This document shows positions 45,352 to 53,675 of a stretch of DNA of 53,675 nt, piece after piece (position 1 is the first letter of the stretch; each line of letters starts with the position of its first letter). A program made the position numbers and the translations under genes. The notes below the pieces were generated by a model. That model saw nothing but the letters and a program-made list of their open reading frames with translations. It was not told where the DNA came from and did not search any database. Source of the DNA: Bacteroidota bacterium (GTDB taxonomy: Bacteria; Bacteroidota; Bacteroidia; Flavobacteriales; Flavobacteriaceae); assembly GCA_029561105.1 (NCBI GenBank), contig JAKQJQ010000176.1, positions 1 through 53,675 of the forward strand. The letters are read 5' to 3'.

Positions 45352-46951
45352 AATAGTAATAATCCAGGTTTTTAAAAAATTTGATATTTGCTTTCAAAGT
45401 AAGCACTACGAAAAGCGCTGCTCCTAGAAGCATCCCTACAACGCTGTACTCGTAAGCAAAAAATCGACTTAATACAAAACCTAAAAATATATTGAGCAGA
45501 CAAGCATAAATAATCGCTTTGAGCGGTTTCATTGCTTGACCGAGCGTGAACAGATATAGAGAGTTCAACATGCCCCAGGCCAACAATACATAACCAATAC
45601 CACCCAATATGCAAACCTTGATGCTCAACTGCAAAAGGACTTCATTAAACTGACCCTGGAAACCCCATGGTGCGTTGATGATGTAATAGATAAATACAAA
45701 TGCCAACGCACTCATCCCGAATAGTAATAGCACTTGCTGCCAGTACATTTTCTTTAATTGATTGTTGAATACCTCGGGTGTTTTATGGTCGGTAATTTTT
45801 TGTCCGATATCAATAAATCTTGTAAACGATGCGATGCTATATTCCAGAACCCCAGCGAGTAATAAAAAGACCAAAATAGCTAAATCCATCCCCAATTCAT
45901 AATTTTTTTCAAAATAAACCAAAAACGGAAGGTTACCATTGATGCCCGACGACCATGCGAGTATACGATCGACAAAGATAAATACGTAAATGAAGATTCC
46001 GTAGAAAAAATACTGGTAGTTGTGGTACAACATCACCGGTACCTTAATTTTGGTACCAGAGATGGCTTTCCTGCCTTTGGTCTTATCGCGAAAATACAAT
46101 TCAATAAAAACCTTAGAGATAATCACGGCGATACCAATGCCAATCCAGTGTGTCGTATAAACCAATAAATTGGTGGTTTCTTTGAGGTAAATCGCAACGG
46201 CGGTTCCAACGAAGATAGCCAGCGTAATCACCCAGCGCTGTTTCATGGTATGCAAAGGCGCGATGAACAATAGCAGCATGCCAATCAAGAAAGCGTAGGC
46301 AAATACAACAAACAGTACTTCGTAGGGATATATGTGGATAAAGAAGTTTACCAGGAAAATTGCAGCCAAAACGGCAAAGATTGAAATCATACCTACTTTA
46401 TGTAGATAGTCGATTGTCTTTTTGGTCATCTGGTAATCTTCGTAATTCCAGTAAAAAGATGCCTGGCGACCGATTACCTGGACAAATCCACCTGTGGCCA
46501 CCATCCCTATAATTACGCCCAACACCACGGCGGTAGACTGAATTTCGTTAAAGCCAACAAATGTCCAGAGTGAATAACCAAAAACAATGATCGCGATAAT
46601 CTGCATCAATACCGGCAACAGGTGAAAGATACCGAGTGAATAGTATTGGGCGAAGATTTTTGATTTTACGCGAAAGTAATCGGATAATTGAATGGTTTTG
46701 GGCTGCAAGGTTTCGGCCTCGATTTCCTTGGCATTTTTGGCTCCGGCGTAATAACGATCTGTTGTGAGCTCGTAGTATACAAGATCGGCCAGGTCCTGGA
46801 TCGATGTGAATCCGTAGTCGGCCATCGTATCCTTTTCGCGGATGCCCAGCGACTCGATTGTCGCAGCGACAACCTGGCTACTTACGGGCTTGCCGATTTT
46901 ATCCTTAGTATTTTCTATTAAGGATTTGATGTTAGTGTAATGATTTTCCAT
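45338..46951 (-). CDS. pelG: PelG-type polysaccharide transporter with N-terminal extension
   Basis: This 537-residue membrane protein has about 12 helices of the MATE/MOP-flippase type with PelG signatures: YHNYQYFFYGIFIYVFIFVD followed by RILAWSS, and a later FEKNYELGMDLAILVFLLLAG with EYSI. PelG moves the Pel polymer across the inner membrane. Known PelG proteins are about 456 residues; here about 95 residues precede helix 1 and contain a soluble segment (SSQVVAATIESLGIREKDTMADYGF). It lies between pelF and the GH114 gene. Confidence 0.9.
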   Translation of the reverse strand: MENHYTNIKSLIENTKDKIGKPVSSQVVAATIESLGIREKDTMADYGFTSIQDLADLVYYELTTDRYYAGAKNAKEIEAETLQPKTIQLSDYFRVKSKIFAQYYSLGIFHLLPVLMQIIAIIVFGYSLWTFVGFNEIQSTAVVLGVIIGMVATGGFVQVIGRQASFYWNYEDYQMTKKTIDYLHKVGMISIFAVLAAIFLVNFFIHIYPYEVLFVVFAYAFLIGMLLLFIAPLHTMKQRWVITLAIFVGTAVAIYLKETTNLLVYTTHWIGIGIAVIISKVFIELYFRDKTKGRKAISGTKIKVPVMLYHNYQYFFYGIFIYVFIFVDRILAWSSGINGNLPFLVYFEKNYELGMDLAILVFLLLAGVLEYSIASFTRFIDIGQKITDHKTPEVFNNQLKKMYWQQVLLLFGMSALAFVFIYYIINAPWGFQGQFNEVLLQLSIKVCILGGIGYVLLAWGMLNSLYLFTLGQAMKPLKAIIYACLLNIFLGFVLSRFFAYEYSVVGMLLGAALFVVLTLKANIKFFKNLDYYYYAAY

Positions 46952-46999
46952 AGTAGATTGGGGATTCTATTTTTGGTTGGGTTGAAAGTATTTGGATAC

Positions 47000-48538
47000 T
47001 TACGATGCTTCCATAGCTTCTTGTAGATGAGTATTGAGGTAAATAGGTTCTTGTGCTTTTCTGTTGAGTAGGTATTCGTAAGCCACTTCGTATTCCTTGA
47101 TGAATTTATCGATCGTGAAATTATCGATGACTTTCTTACGTGCCGCTACTCCCATTTTTTTCCTTAAGGCTTCGTCTTGCAGCAGCGTTACAACGCTGTT
47201 CCCGATGGCCACGTGGTCTTTGGGTTTGCAGATGAATCCGCAGGTCTCATCTAAGGCTTCGGTTACTCCGCCTACGTCGGTAGCTACTACAGGTATTCCG
47301 CAACTCATAGACTCCAACACCGTGTACGGGAAACCTTCTGAGATAGACGTTAGGATTGAAATGTCGCCCTCACAGAACAATTGGTGTGGTTTGTCATGGT
47401 ATCCGGCAAGGAAAAAGTTGTTTTCTAAGCCAAGTTTCTTGATCAAATCATTACATTCTTTGGTATATTCTGGTACCGCGTTATTGTCGCCATATACCAG
47501 GTAACGCACATTTGGAATGGTTTCTTTAGCGACACCACATGATTTAATCATAGTGATTACATCTTTGAGTTCAAAGATACGCGCCGCAGCAACCACAGTA
47601 GGAACACCTTCTAAGTGTGCAGGTTTTGGTGTCGGGATAAAAAGTTCGTGGTCAATTCCATTGTAGATGACATCGATTTTGTTTGGATGTGCCCCATACA
47701 TTTTCTCCCACGACATATTGAATTTGTTTACAGAAAGGATAATGTCGGCCTTGTAGTAAACCAATCGCGTAATACACTCAGAGAACTTAATGAGTAAATT
47801 TTTCAGGAAAAAGGAATACTCCGAAGAATTGATGGCAATCAAACGCTCACGGATGAAAACACCATGCTCGGTAGCCATGATCGGCGTTCCGTATTTGTAT
47901 TTAAGAACCAAGGCCGGGATAACCGGGAAGCCCGATAAAGTCAAATGCGAGATGTCTACCTTAGGGACATCAATAGAAATCGGCATCAGGAATCTGTATA
48001 TCCAACGCATACCCACGGTGAAGTCGTATAAGGTCGCTTCGTAGTGACCGTCTTTAGCAATAACAGCCGAAAGTGTTTTACAGAATGATTTCCAGACTAC
48101 CACACTTTTCATTGTTTTCTTGTAGTCGTGTTTTTGGAAGAACTGCCACATGTCAAAAATCGTCTCATCGATTTCTTCTACATCGGCGTTTACATCGTAT
48201 ATGTGGGCGAGCAGCCTTTCAAAGATTGGAATAAAAACCGTTTCAATGGTGCTTTCATCCTCTTGTTCTTTGCGGTTGACAGTCTTGTAGTATTTCTTGC
48301 CGTAGTTCAACAATTCCTGTGGTTCTAGTGGCGACCACATCGGAACCTGTATGATATTCTTCACGCTTTCGCTCATCTCATACTTGGGTTTGGTCTCGAA
48401 ATCGGCATTGATAGAGTACAATGTATAATCCACATTACGCACTTTGTTGCATAACATGTGCGCCCAGGTAGAAACTCCGCCGCCATTAAAAGGATAAGTC
48501 CCTTCTAAAATTAACATCACATCGTATTTGTTCTTCAT
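47000..48538 (-). CDS. pelF: PelF-type GT4 glycosyltransferase
   Basis: The ATG at 48538 (MKNKYDVMLILEGTYPFNGG) gives 512 residues; an upstream in-frame start adds 25 residues of leader-like sequence. It is a GT-B fold family 4 enzyme with the PelF-specific N-terminus EGTYPFNGGGVSTWAHML and the C-terminal SEGFPYTVLESMSCGIPVVA donor-binding motif. PelF polymerises the Pel polysaccharide in the cytoplasm from UDP-sugars. It is the first gene of the operon. Confidence 0.93.
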   Translation of the reverse strand: MKNKYDVMLILEGTYPFNGGGVSTWAHMLCNKVRNVDYTLYSINADFETKPKYEMSESVKNIIQVPMWSPLEPQELLNYGKKYYKTVNRKEQEDESTIETVFIPIFERLLAHIYDVNADVEEIDETIFDMWQFFQKHDYKKTMKSVVVWKSFCKTLSAVIAKDGHYEATLYDFTVGMRWIYRFLMPISIDVPKVDISHLTLSGFPVIPALVLKYKYGTPIMATEHGVFIRERLIAINSSEYSFFLKNLLIKFSECITRLVYYKADIILSVNKFNMSWEKMYGAHPNKIDVIYNGIDHELFIPTPKPAHLEGVPTVVAAARIFELKDVITMIKSCGVAKETIPNVRYLVYGDNNAVPEYTKECNDLIKKLGLENNFFLAGYHDKPHQLFCEGDISILTSISEGFPYTVLESMSCGIPVVATDVGGVTEALDETCGFICKPKDHVAIGNSVVTLLQDEALRKKMGVAARKKVIDNFTIDKFIKEYEVAYEYLLNRKAQEPIYLNTHLQEAMEAS

Positions 48539-48625
48539 CGTTGTACTGTGTTTACTCACATTAAAAAACATCTGTAAAAATTGAATTGTTAAAGATTCAG
48601 ACCTTTTTAACATATGTTTCTACGG

Positions 48626-48633
48626 CAAAGATA
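48626..48633 (-). promoter_or_regulatory. Candidate -7 box of the Pel-like operon (TATCTTTG)
   Basis: On the minus strand TATCTTTG matches TAnnTTTG, about 88 bases before the pelF start codon. The region upstream is a poly-T run with no TTG at the standard spacing, so only half the promoter is supported. Confidence 0.5.
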
Positions 48634-48813
48634 TTTTCCCAATTCCTAATAAAAAAAAAATACGCGTGAAATCAGTTGTAAACACTCATATAGTCGATGA
48701 AGTGCACAAATCTTATCGATAAAACACCCAATAAAAAAAATGTTAAAAAAAATAAGTAAAGTACGTCGATAAAATGATGTATTTCATCGAGTTGGACGAA
48801 AACGATTGAGTCA

Positions 48814-50340
48814 TTAAAAGTGCTTTTCACGGAATTTTTTCCCGATGAGCAAATTGAGCTTGAGTTTGTAGTCTTCGATAAGCCATTCGCGATAATTTTT
48901 ACTGCAATGGCTCAGGCAATTCGCATAACGTTTCATCCGACATTCAATGTCAGGTACTAGTTCGCGAGCCAATAGTTTGGCATCGAATAATTCTGAAGTA
49001 TTGTCAATGCACATATTGGCATGTTGCTCAAGGGATTTTTCAATCACCACCTTAGACCTGAGATTTTGCTTGACGGCGCGTTTGTGTTCTTCATCTACAT
49101 CAAATGAAACATCAGCGGTCTTGGCAAACTTCTCGCGCAGTTCCGCGGGCATTTGGTATTTGAAATACAGTTCTATTTCGGCATCGTCACGCAAGTTTTC
49201 AAGGTAAAATTCGGGCGCTTTAAAGATGTGCTGCCAATCTACTGGCTCGTTCCACAACCCAAAACGCGCGGCATTGTTCCCAAGGTCGATCACTATAAAG
49301 CTATCCTTATTGGGAAGTCGGCGCGAGCCGCGTCCAATCATTTGGAAATATAGCGTGAGTGACTTGGTGGCCCGATTGAGGATAATGGTTTCTACGGTAG
49401 GTTCATCAAAACCAGTGGTTAAAATCCCAACCGAAGTCAGGATCGCATCGGGCGTTTTCTTGAACCACGCCAGGATGTCGCGGCGGTCTTCGGCACTGCT
49501 GGTGTTGTCCAGGTGGCGAATGGCATAACCTGCCTCGCGAAAGGTTTCGTAAACGTACAATGAAGTGTTGATGCCGTTATTGAAAATGAGCGTCTTCTTC
49601 CCTAGCGATTTCTCGGTATAGGCATGCAGCAGTTTTTCCTGCATCATCATGTTTGAGTACAAATCGTCCGAAGATTTCACCGTGTAATCGCCATTGATGC
49701 CTACTTTAAGCGAAGTAAGCCCAACATCATAGCTGTAAGTTACCGCTTTGGCGAGGTAGCCATTCTCTATCAATGAGGAGATGGGATCACCCACGATGAG
49801 CTCATCGTAATTCTCATGCATCGGCATTTTGATATTCGAGCTCAAAGGAGTTGCTGTGACCCCTAATATGAATGCGTTCTTGAATGAATTCAGGAGCTTA
49901 CGGAACGAGTTGTAATGCGCTTCATCGATAATGACCAAGCCGATGTTATCGAGATGCAATTTTTCATCGTTGATGCGGTTTTTTAAGGTTTCGACCATTG
50001 CCACGAAACACGAATAATCGTTCTGGTCGGGCAGTTCCTTGACTTTGCTATTGATGATTTTGTTGTTGACCTCAAATCCGGTAAGCATTTTTGAGGTTTG
50101 TTTGCACAACTCAATTCGGTGCGTGAGTACCACTACTTTCTTGTCGTGCTTAGACAGATAACGTCTTACGATTTCAGAAAATATCACCGTCTTTCCTCCG
50201 CCGGTAGGCAATTGGTACAACAGGTGATGATTGGAAGGCGCGTTGTCGAGACGGTCAAAAATGGCGTCGATATCTCCTTTCTGATAGCTGTAGAGCTCCT
50301 TCTTTTCTTCGGTTTCTATGGCTAAATCTTTTTCGGACAT
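48814..50340 (-). CDS. Superfamily 2 DEAD/DEAH helicase
   Basis: This protein of about 508 residues has all main SF2 motifs: QLPTGGGKTVIFSEI (Walker A), VIIDEAHYNSF (DEAH), GVTATPL (motif III) and QMIGRGSRRLPN (motif VI). The start is the ATG at 50340: the longer in-frame start coincides with the -33 promoter element. It may act in DNA repair like RadD; the exact role is unknown. Confidence 0.88.
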   Translation of the reverse strand: MSEKDLAIETEEKKELYSYQKGDIDAIFDRLDNAPSNHHLLYQLPTGGGKTVIFSEIVRRYLSKHDKKVVVLTHRIELCKQTSKMLTGFEVNNKIINSKVKELPDQNDYSCFVAMVETLKNRINDEKLHLDNIGLVIIDEAHYNSFRKLLNSFKNAFILGVTATPLSSNIKMPMHENYDELIVGDPISSLIENGYLAKAVTYSYDVGLTSLKVGINGDYTVKSSDDLYSNMMMQEKLLHAYTEKSLGKKTLIFNNGINTSLYVYETFREAGYAIRHLDNTSSAEDRRDILAWFKKTPDAILTSVGILTTGFDEPTVETIILNRATKSLTLYFQMIGRGSRRLPNKDSFIVIDLGNNAARFGLWNEPVDWQHIFKAPEFYLENLRDDAEIELYFKYQMPAELREKFAKTADVSFDVDEEHKRAVKQNLRSKVVIEKSLEQHANMCIDNTSELFDAKLLARELVPDIECRMKRYANCLSHCSKNYREWLIEDYKLKLNLLIGKKFREKHF

Positions 50341-50358
50341 ATCGTTTTTTGAATTTTG

Positions 50359-50388
50359 CAAAACTACGCCTAAAAAAGAGTTATTCAA
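50359..50388 (-). promoter_or_regulatory. Bacteroidota promoter TTG-N19-TAGTTTTG
   Basis: On the minus strand TTG (50386-50388), a 19-base gap and TAGTTTTG (50359-50366) match the consensus exactly. The expected transcription start is about 12 bases before the ATG at 50340. Confidence 0.8.
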
Positions 50389-50561
50389 TATTTTAAAAAG
50401 TTAAATCTCAAAAATGGTATGCCAAGATCGTTTGTGTTGGTTCAAATTGCGAATAAATTTTACAACTTTTATTGTAGTAGAAACAGTATTCAGCTAAAGT
50501 GGGTTTGAGACAAATGTTCCGTTTCTTTCACTTTAAGTTTTTAAAAAATTCCTGTGGATGC

Positions 50562-51071
50562 TTACAGCATATCTATGACGCGACCAAACTCGTATTTGTT
50601 CTCCCATTTTTGTTTGTCGGCTTCTTTGACGATATCGTTAAGGCGCGGCTCAAACTCTTGTATGATACCATTTGCCATTACATAATTCACGGCTTGTTCG
50701 AAAGAATTGAGCATGCTCTTGTAAAAAGATGCATATCGCATTTCACGGCGCGCCGAGTATTTCTGGGCAACCTCTATCGCGTAAAGCATTACATCGGCCA
50801 CTGCAAAAGGATCTACGCCCAATACAAGAAAATGCTTGATGTACTTTTGCGCAGTAGAACGTCGCAATTTGGCGCGTTTGGTTTTTACAGGAAAGTATTC
50901 ATTGGCAATTTTCGCCTTGGCCTCACCTACCAGCTTTTCCTCCTTGGGATTGAACACAAAGTCATAGTAAGTTTTTACATCCCTGAACTTATCGTATAAG
51001 TCCAGCAACTGTTCCTCCAGTTGGGGCTTGTCTAAACCTTCAAGGTATTTTTTTAAATCGCGTTTGCTCAT
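50562..51071 (-). CDS. DUF6155-like hypothetical protein
   Basis: This 169-residue helical protein begins MSKRDLKKYLEGLDKPQLEEQ and has LYDKFRDVKTYYDFVFNPKE, a pattern I associate with DUF6155. No catalytic motif is visible. It is cytosolic and single-gene, with its own promoter. Confidence 0.75.
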   Translation of the reverse strand: MSKRDLKKYLEGLDKPQLEEQLLDLYDKFRDVKTYYDFVFNPKEEKLVGEAKAKIANEYFPVKTKRAKLRRSTAQKYIKHFLVLGVDPFAVADVMLYAIEVAQKYSARREMRYASFYKSMLNSFEQAVNYVMANGIIQEFEPRLNDIVKEADKQKWENKYEFGRVIDML

Positions 51072-51088
51072 AACTTTAAAAACTAAAG

Positions 51089-51121
51089 CAAAAGTAAACG
51101 AGTTTATGTTTCAATTGTCAA
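51089..51121 (-). promoter_or_regulatory. Promoter of the DUF6155-like gene
   Basis: TACTTTTG on the minus strand (51089-51096) fits TAnnTTTG, 18 bases before the ATG. A TTG lies 22 bases upstream (51119-51121); another in a CAATTG palindrome lies 15 bases upstream. Confidence 0.55.
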
Positions 51122-51132
51122 TACGGATTGCC

Positions 51133-51140
51133 TAATTTTG
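51133..51140 (+). promoter_or_regulatory. -7 box (TAATTTTG) of the DUF3817-MscS operon
   Basis: TAATTTTG matches TAnnTTTG, 19 bases before the ATG at 51160. The nearest upstream TTG is at 15 bases in the CAATTG palindrome shared with the divergent promoter. Confidence 0.6.
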
Positions 51141-51159
51141 TGCCTCACGAATCAAAAAA

Positions 51160-51453
51160 ATGGCTAGTATGCTTAAGTTTTTTAAAATTGTCGCATGGCT
51201 CGAAGGTGTTTCTTATATCACTTTGTTCTCCAATATGCTTTTGGTAAAACCCAATAACGCTGAGTTGTATCATACTTTGCTGTTTCCTGTTGGCATGGCG
51301 CATGGTTTGTTCTTTGTGGCGTACATCCTATTGGCAGTGATGCTCAAGTTCGAGGAAAACTGGGACTGGAAAAAATTTGGGCTCATTTGTCTGGCTTCTA
51401 TCATCCCTTTTGGCACGTTTTACGTCGAGAAAAAATATTTGAGAAGTGCATAA
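51160..51453 (+). CDS. DUF3817-type small membrane protein
   Basis: A 97-residue protein with three hydrophobic helices and the KIVAWLEGVSYITLF start and VGMAHGLFFVAYI motif of DUF3817. An ATG three codons in (MLKFFKIVAWLEG) may be the true start. It overlaps the channel gene by eight bases. Confidence 0.82.
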   Translation: MASMLKFFKIVAWLEGVSYITLFSNMLLVKPNNAELYHTLLFPVGMAHGLFFVAYILLAVMLKFEENWDWKKFGLICLASIIPFGTFYVEKKYLRSA

Positions 51454-52708
51454 AATCCTGGAAAAAATATTTGGCTGGAGTTATCCCATTTTTCGTAAAT
51501 GGCATATTGGTGATACGGTTGCCTCATACGCGAGCGTCGTGGTCAATATTGTAATATTGTCGCTTTTTGCGTATTGCATTTACCTGGTCTTCAGGTTTGT
51601 ATTGGTCACCCTAATGGCGGTGATTGCCAAACGCACCAAAACCAAATTTGACGATTTGCTGATTTCAAACAAAACCGCGAAATACATCGCACACTTGATT
51701 CCGTTGTTGTTCATTTACAAATCAGTGCCGGTAATCCTCGAAGATTTTGTGTATTGGGAATCGGTTTTTGGGAAACTCGTGGGTGTATACATCATCCTGT
51801 TGATTTTATGGATTGTGCGCACCATCTTCAATGCGTTGCGCGATCATCTCAAACAAATTCCGACCTATAGTGACAAACCCATCGACAGCTACATCCAGAT
51901 CATTATGATTGTGCTTTGGATGATTGGCATCACGGTGATAATTTCTGAGTTGTTCAACATTAAAACCAACACTTTACTTGGGACTTTTGGAGCGGTATCG
52001 GCCATTATCATCCTTATTTTCAGGGATACGATCCTCGGGTTTGTGGCGAGTGTTCAGGTTTCACTCAACGATATGGTACGCATCGGCGACTGGATTACTT
52101 TTGATAAGTACGGTGCCGATGGCGATGTAATCGAAATAAACCTGGCCACGGTAAAAGTGCGAAATTTCGACAATACGACCACTACGATTCCTACCTACAG
52201 CATGATCTCGGATTCTTTTCGCAATTGGCGTGGCATGCTCAATTCTGACGGGCGACGCATCAAACGCCACATCCTGATCAAAGCCAAAAGCATCAGGTTT
52301 TTAGAGGAGCAAGAACTCGAAAAACTCAAAAAAATCCAGTTGATCGCCGCTTATATTGAACACCGTCAGTTAGAAATCAACAAGTTCAACGAACACCACC
52401 AAATAGACAAGTCGATTCCCATCAACGGGCGCAACATTACCAACTTTGGATTGTTTAGGAAATACCTAACCCAGTACCTGGAAAATTATCCGAGTTTAAA
52501 TAAGGATATGATTTTGCTTTGCAGGCAGTTACAACCCACAGCTCAAGGTATTCCTTTAGAAATCTACACCTTTACCAAAGACAAGCGTTTTGAAAATTAT
52601 GAGTACATTATGTCAGACATATTTGACCATATTTTCGCGGCCATTATCTATTTCGATCTTGAAATATTCGAGCTGCCATCCGAAGGAAAATCCGTTTGTG
52701 AAAACTAG
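51446..52708 (+). CDS. MscS-family mechanosensitive channel
   Basis: This 420-residue protein starts at GTG 51446 overlapping the DUF3817 gene. It has about five transmembrane segments, a pore-lining helix followed by IIILIFRDTILGFVASVQVS, and the MscS beta domain (VRIGDWITFDKYGADGDVIEI; TIPTYSMISDSFRNW). MscS-type channels release solutes on osmotic downshift. The C-terminal domain is longer than in E. coli MscS. Confidence 0.9.
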   Translation: MHKILEKIFGWSYPIFRKWHIGDTVASYASVVVNIVILSLFAYCIYLVFRFVLVTLMAVIAKRTKTKFDDLLISNKTAKYIAHLIPLLFIYKSVPVILEDFVYWESVFGKLVGVYIILLILWIVRTIFNALRDHLKQIPTYSDKPIDSYIQIIMIVLWMIGITVIISELFNIKTNTLLGTFGAVSAIIILIFRDTILGFVASVQVSLNDMVRIGDWITFDKYGADGDVIEINLATVKVRNFDNTTTTIPTYSMISDSFRNWRGMLNSDGRRIKRHILIKAKSIRFLEEQELEKLKKIQLIAAYIEHRQLEINKFNEHHQIDKSIPINGRNITNFGLFRKYLTQYLENYPSLNKDMILLCRQLQPTAQGIPLEIYTFTKDKRFENYEYIMSDIFDHIFAAIIYFDLEIFELPSEGKSVCEN

Positions 52709-52738
52709 TGCAGAATCGTTAATTTTCGACGTTTTTGT

Positions 52739-52772
52739 TTGCCAATCGACCGTTAAATTTTGAGATTGGCAA
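52739..52772. repeat. 9-bp inverted repeat with 16-base loop
   Basis: TTGCCAATC (52739-52747) and GATTGGCAA (52764-52772) are perfectly complementary. There is no T tract on the plus-strand side, so it is a weak terminator or an operator. Confidence 0.6.
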
Positions 52773-52844
52773 CAAGAGCTGCAAATCATTATTTTAGGGA
52801 GAAGTAAATGGGCAAAAAATTAGAATTTTAAAAGTAAACTCCTA

Positions 52845-52852
52845 TATTTGCA
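52845..52852 (+). promoter_or_regulatory. -7 box (TATATTTG) of the OmpA-type gene
   Basis: TATATTTG matches TAnnTTTG, 50 bases before the ATG at 52903. A TTA, not TTG, lies at the -33 position. Confidence 0.6.
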
Positions 52853-52902
52853 AATTAAATGTTAATTTTCGACTCAATGAAGTCAAAAACCCTACAACAA
52901 TT

Positions 52903-53675
52903 ATGAAACGAAGTTTACTGCTATTTTCCTTTGCCCTATTACCTTTTGCCAGTATCGCACAAAAAGAAGATTCAAAAGAAGCCGAAGATGTGGTAAGCAA
53001 TGCCTTATCCTACAACAAGTGGACAATTGAGTTGACTACCGGAAATGCCAAAGGAACCAAGCCTTTTTCTGATGGTTACTATTCCAGCAGGGCCGATACT
53101 TATTTGGGGAGCTTCAGGCTTAACAACTTTAGCATAGGTACACGATACATGTTCAGCGCCAAATTCGGGCTTAAAGCTGATGTAAGCTATGACTTATTTC
53201 AAAACAACAAAAAAACCCTGAGCAAAACCTTTAAGATGGAGCAATACCGTCTAGGTGTTCAAGGCGTTGTAAATGCCTCAAGGCTTTTCAATATACAGGA
53301 ACCACTAGGCAGATTGGGCTTTTTGATTCATGCGGGTGTGGTTGTTGCACAAGCGACTCCAAAGTTTGATACCGTACCAGACATGAGCCTTCCGCTCAAA
53401 TCATCTAATGCCAATTACAACAAGGGAGAGTTGAACGGCGGTGTAATCTTTGGTATTTCGCCCGAGTTCAGGGTTGCCAAGAAATTCTCAATCATTGGTG
53501 ATTTTAGTACGATTGCCAATTTCAGACAGCACTACGCCTGGGACGGACACAATTCTGACGATGCCAACAACTTGTCTGGTCAGATGATTATTATGTCTCT
53601 TGGGCTTACCTACTCTTTTGGTAAAGAGGAAATCCACGGCGACTGGGCGATTCTGGATGAAAACAAACTTGAAGA
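52903..53675 (+). CDS. OmpA-type outer-membrane barrel protein (3' partial)
   Basis: The frame opens at ATG 52903 and stays open to the window end (about 257 residues). It has a signal peptide (MKRSLLLFSFALLPFASIAQ) and an eight-strand-like beta-barrel with the last strand SLGLTYSFGKEE, as in flavobacterial OmpA N-terminal barrels. A peptidoglycan-binding OmpA domain is expected beyond the window but not seen. Confidence 0.82.
   Translation, partial: MKRSLLLFSFALLPFASIAQKEDSKEAEDVVSNALSYNKWTIELTTGNAKGTKPFSDGYYSSRADTYLGSFRLNNFSIGTRYMFSAKFGLKADVSYDLFQNNKKTLSKTFKMEQYRLGVQGVVNASRLFNIQEPLGRLGFLIHAGVVVAQATPKFDTVPDMSLPLKSSNANYNKGELNGGVIFGISPEFRVAKKFSIIGDFSTIANFRQHYAWDGHNSDDANNLSGQMIIMSLGLTYSFGKEEIHGDWAILDENKLE

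Overview
The window looks like chromosomal DNA of a member of the Bacteroidota, most likely Flavobacteriaceae/Flavobacterium. Three things point there: type IX secretion (T9SS) C-terminal sorting domains, promoters of the TTG-N19-TAnnTTTG type with few Shine-Dalgarno sites, and families typical of the group (DUF6155-like, DUF6814-like, OmpA-type barrel). No rRNA, tRNA, CRISPR array or complete insertion sequence was seen. All calls come from reading the sequence; no database search was run.

Layout. (1) 1-4221: 3' end of a giant T9SS type B cell-surface protein made of Ig-like repeats, closed by a strong terminator. (2) 4.2-6.1 kb: three tiny leftward genes and a cupin-like protein. (3) 6.2-17.0 kb: a leftward operon for CoA-dependent breakdown of an ortho-substituted benzoate (salicylate or anthranilate): flavin reductase, salicylyl-CoA 5-hydroxylase/2-aminobenzoyl-CoA monooxygenase-type fusion, alpha/beta hydrolase, benzoate-CoA ligase-type enzyme, thioesterase, nitrilase, gentisate-type dioxygenase, FAH-family hydrolase and a maleate isomerase-type enzyme. 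(4) 17.26-17.66 kb: a frameshifted InsA-like DNA-binding gene. (5) 17.8-28.1 kb: a rightward monocarboxylate uptake and activation operon: porin, MHS-type symporter, two small membrane proteins, a symporter/histidine kinase interrupted by an in-frame TGA, a single-domain response regulator, and propionyl-CoA and acetyl-CoA synthetases.

(6) 28.2-33.6 kb: a tightly overlapping seven-gene operon with a type III polyketide synthase, its own ketosynthase, dehydratase, ACP and phosphopantetheinyl transferase, plus an FAD oxidoreductase and a methyltransferase; this is probably a lipid-like polyketide pathway. (7) 33.6-36.1 kb: a leftward pair, an exonuclease-like protein with degenerate catalytic motifs and a cNMP/CBS/DUF294 signalling protein. 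(8) 36.6-38.3 kb: a secreted DUF4874/DUF4832-type protein with a T9SS type A tail. (9) 38.6-48.5 kb: a leftward exopolysaccharide operon with clear PelF and PelG, a stand-alone GH114 lipoprotein, an unassigned polytopic protein and a 1319-residue lipoprotein that appears to fuse a PelA-like deacetylase to a PelB-like TPR scaffold and outer-membrane barrel. (10) 48.8-53.7 kb: SF2 helicase, DUF6155-like protein, DUF3817-like protein, MscS-type channel and the start of an OmpA-type barrel protein.

The strongest candidate for an undescribed system is the rearranged Pel-like locus, in which no PelC, PelD or PelE was recognised. Next come the aromatic operon, whose nitrilase and maleate isomerase suggest an amide/maleate route rather than the classical gentisate route, and the type III PKS operon.
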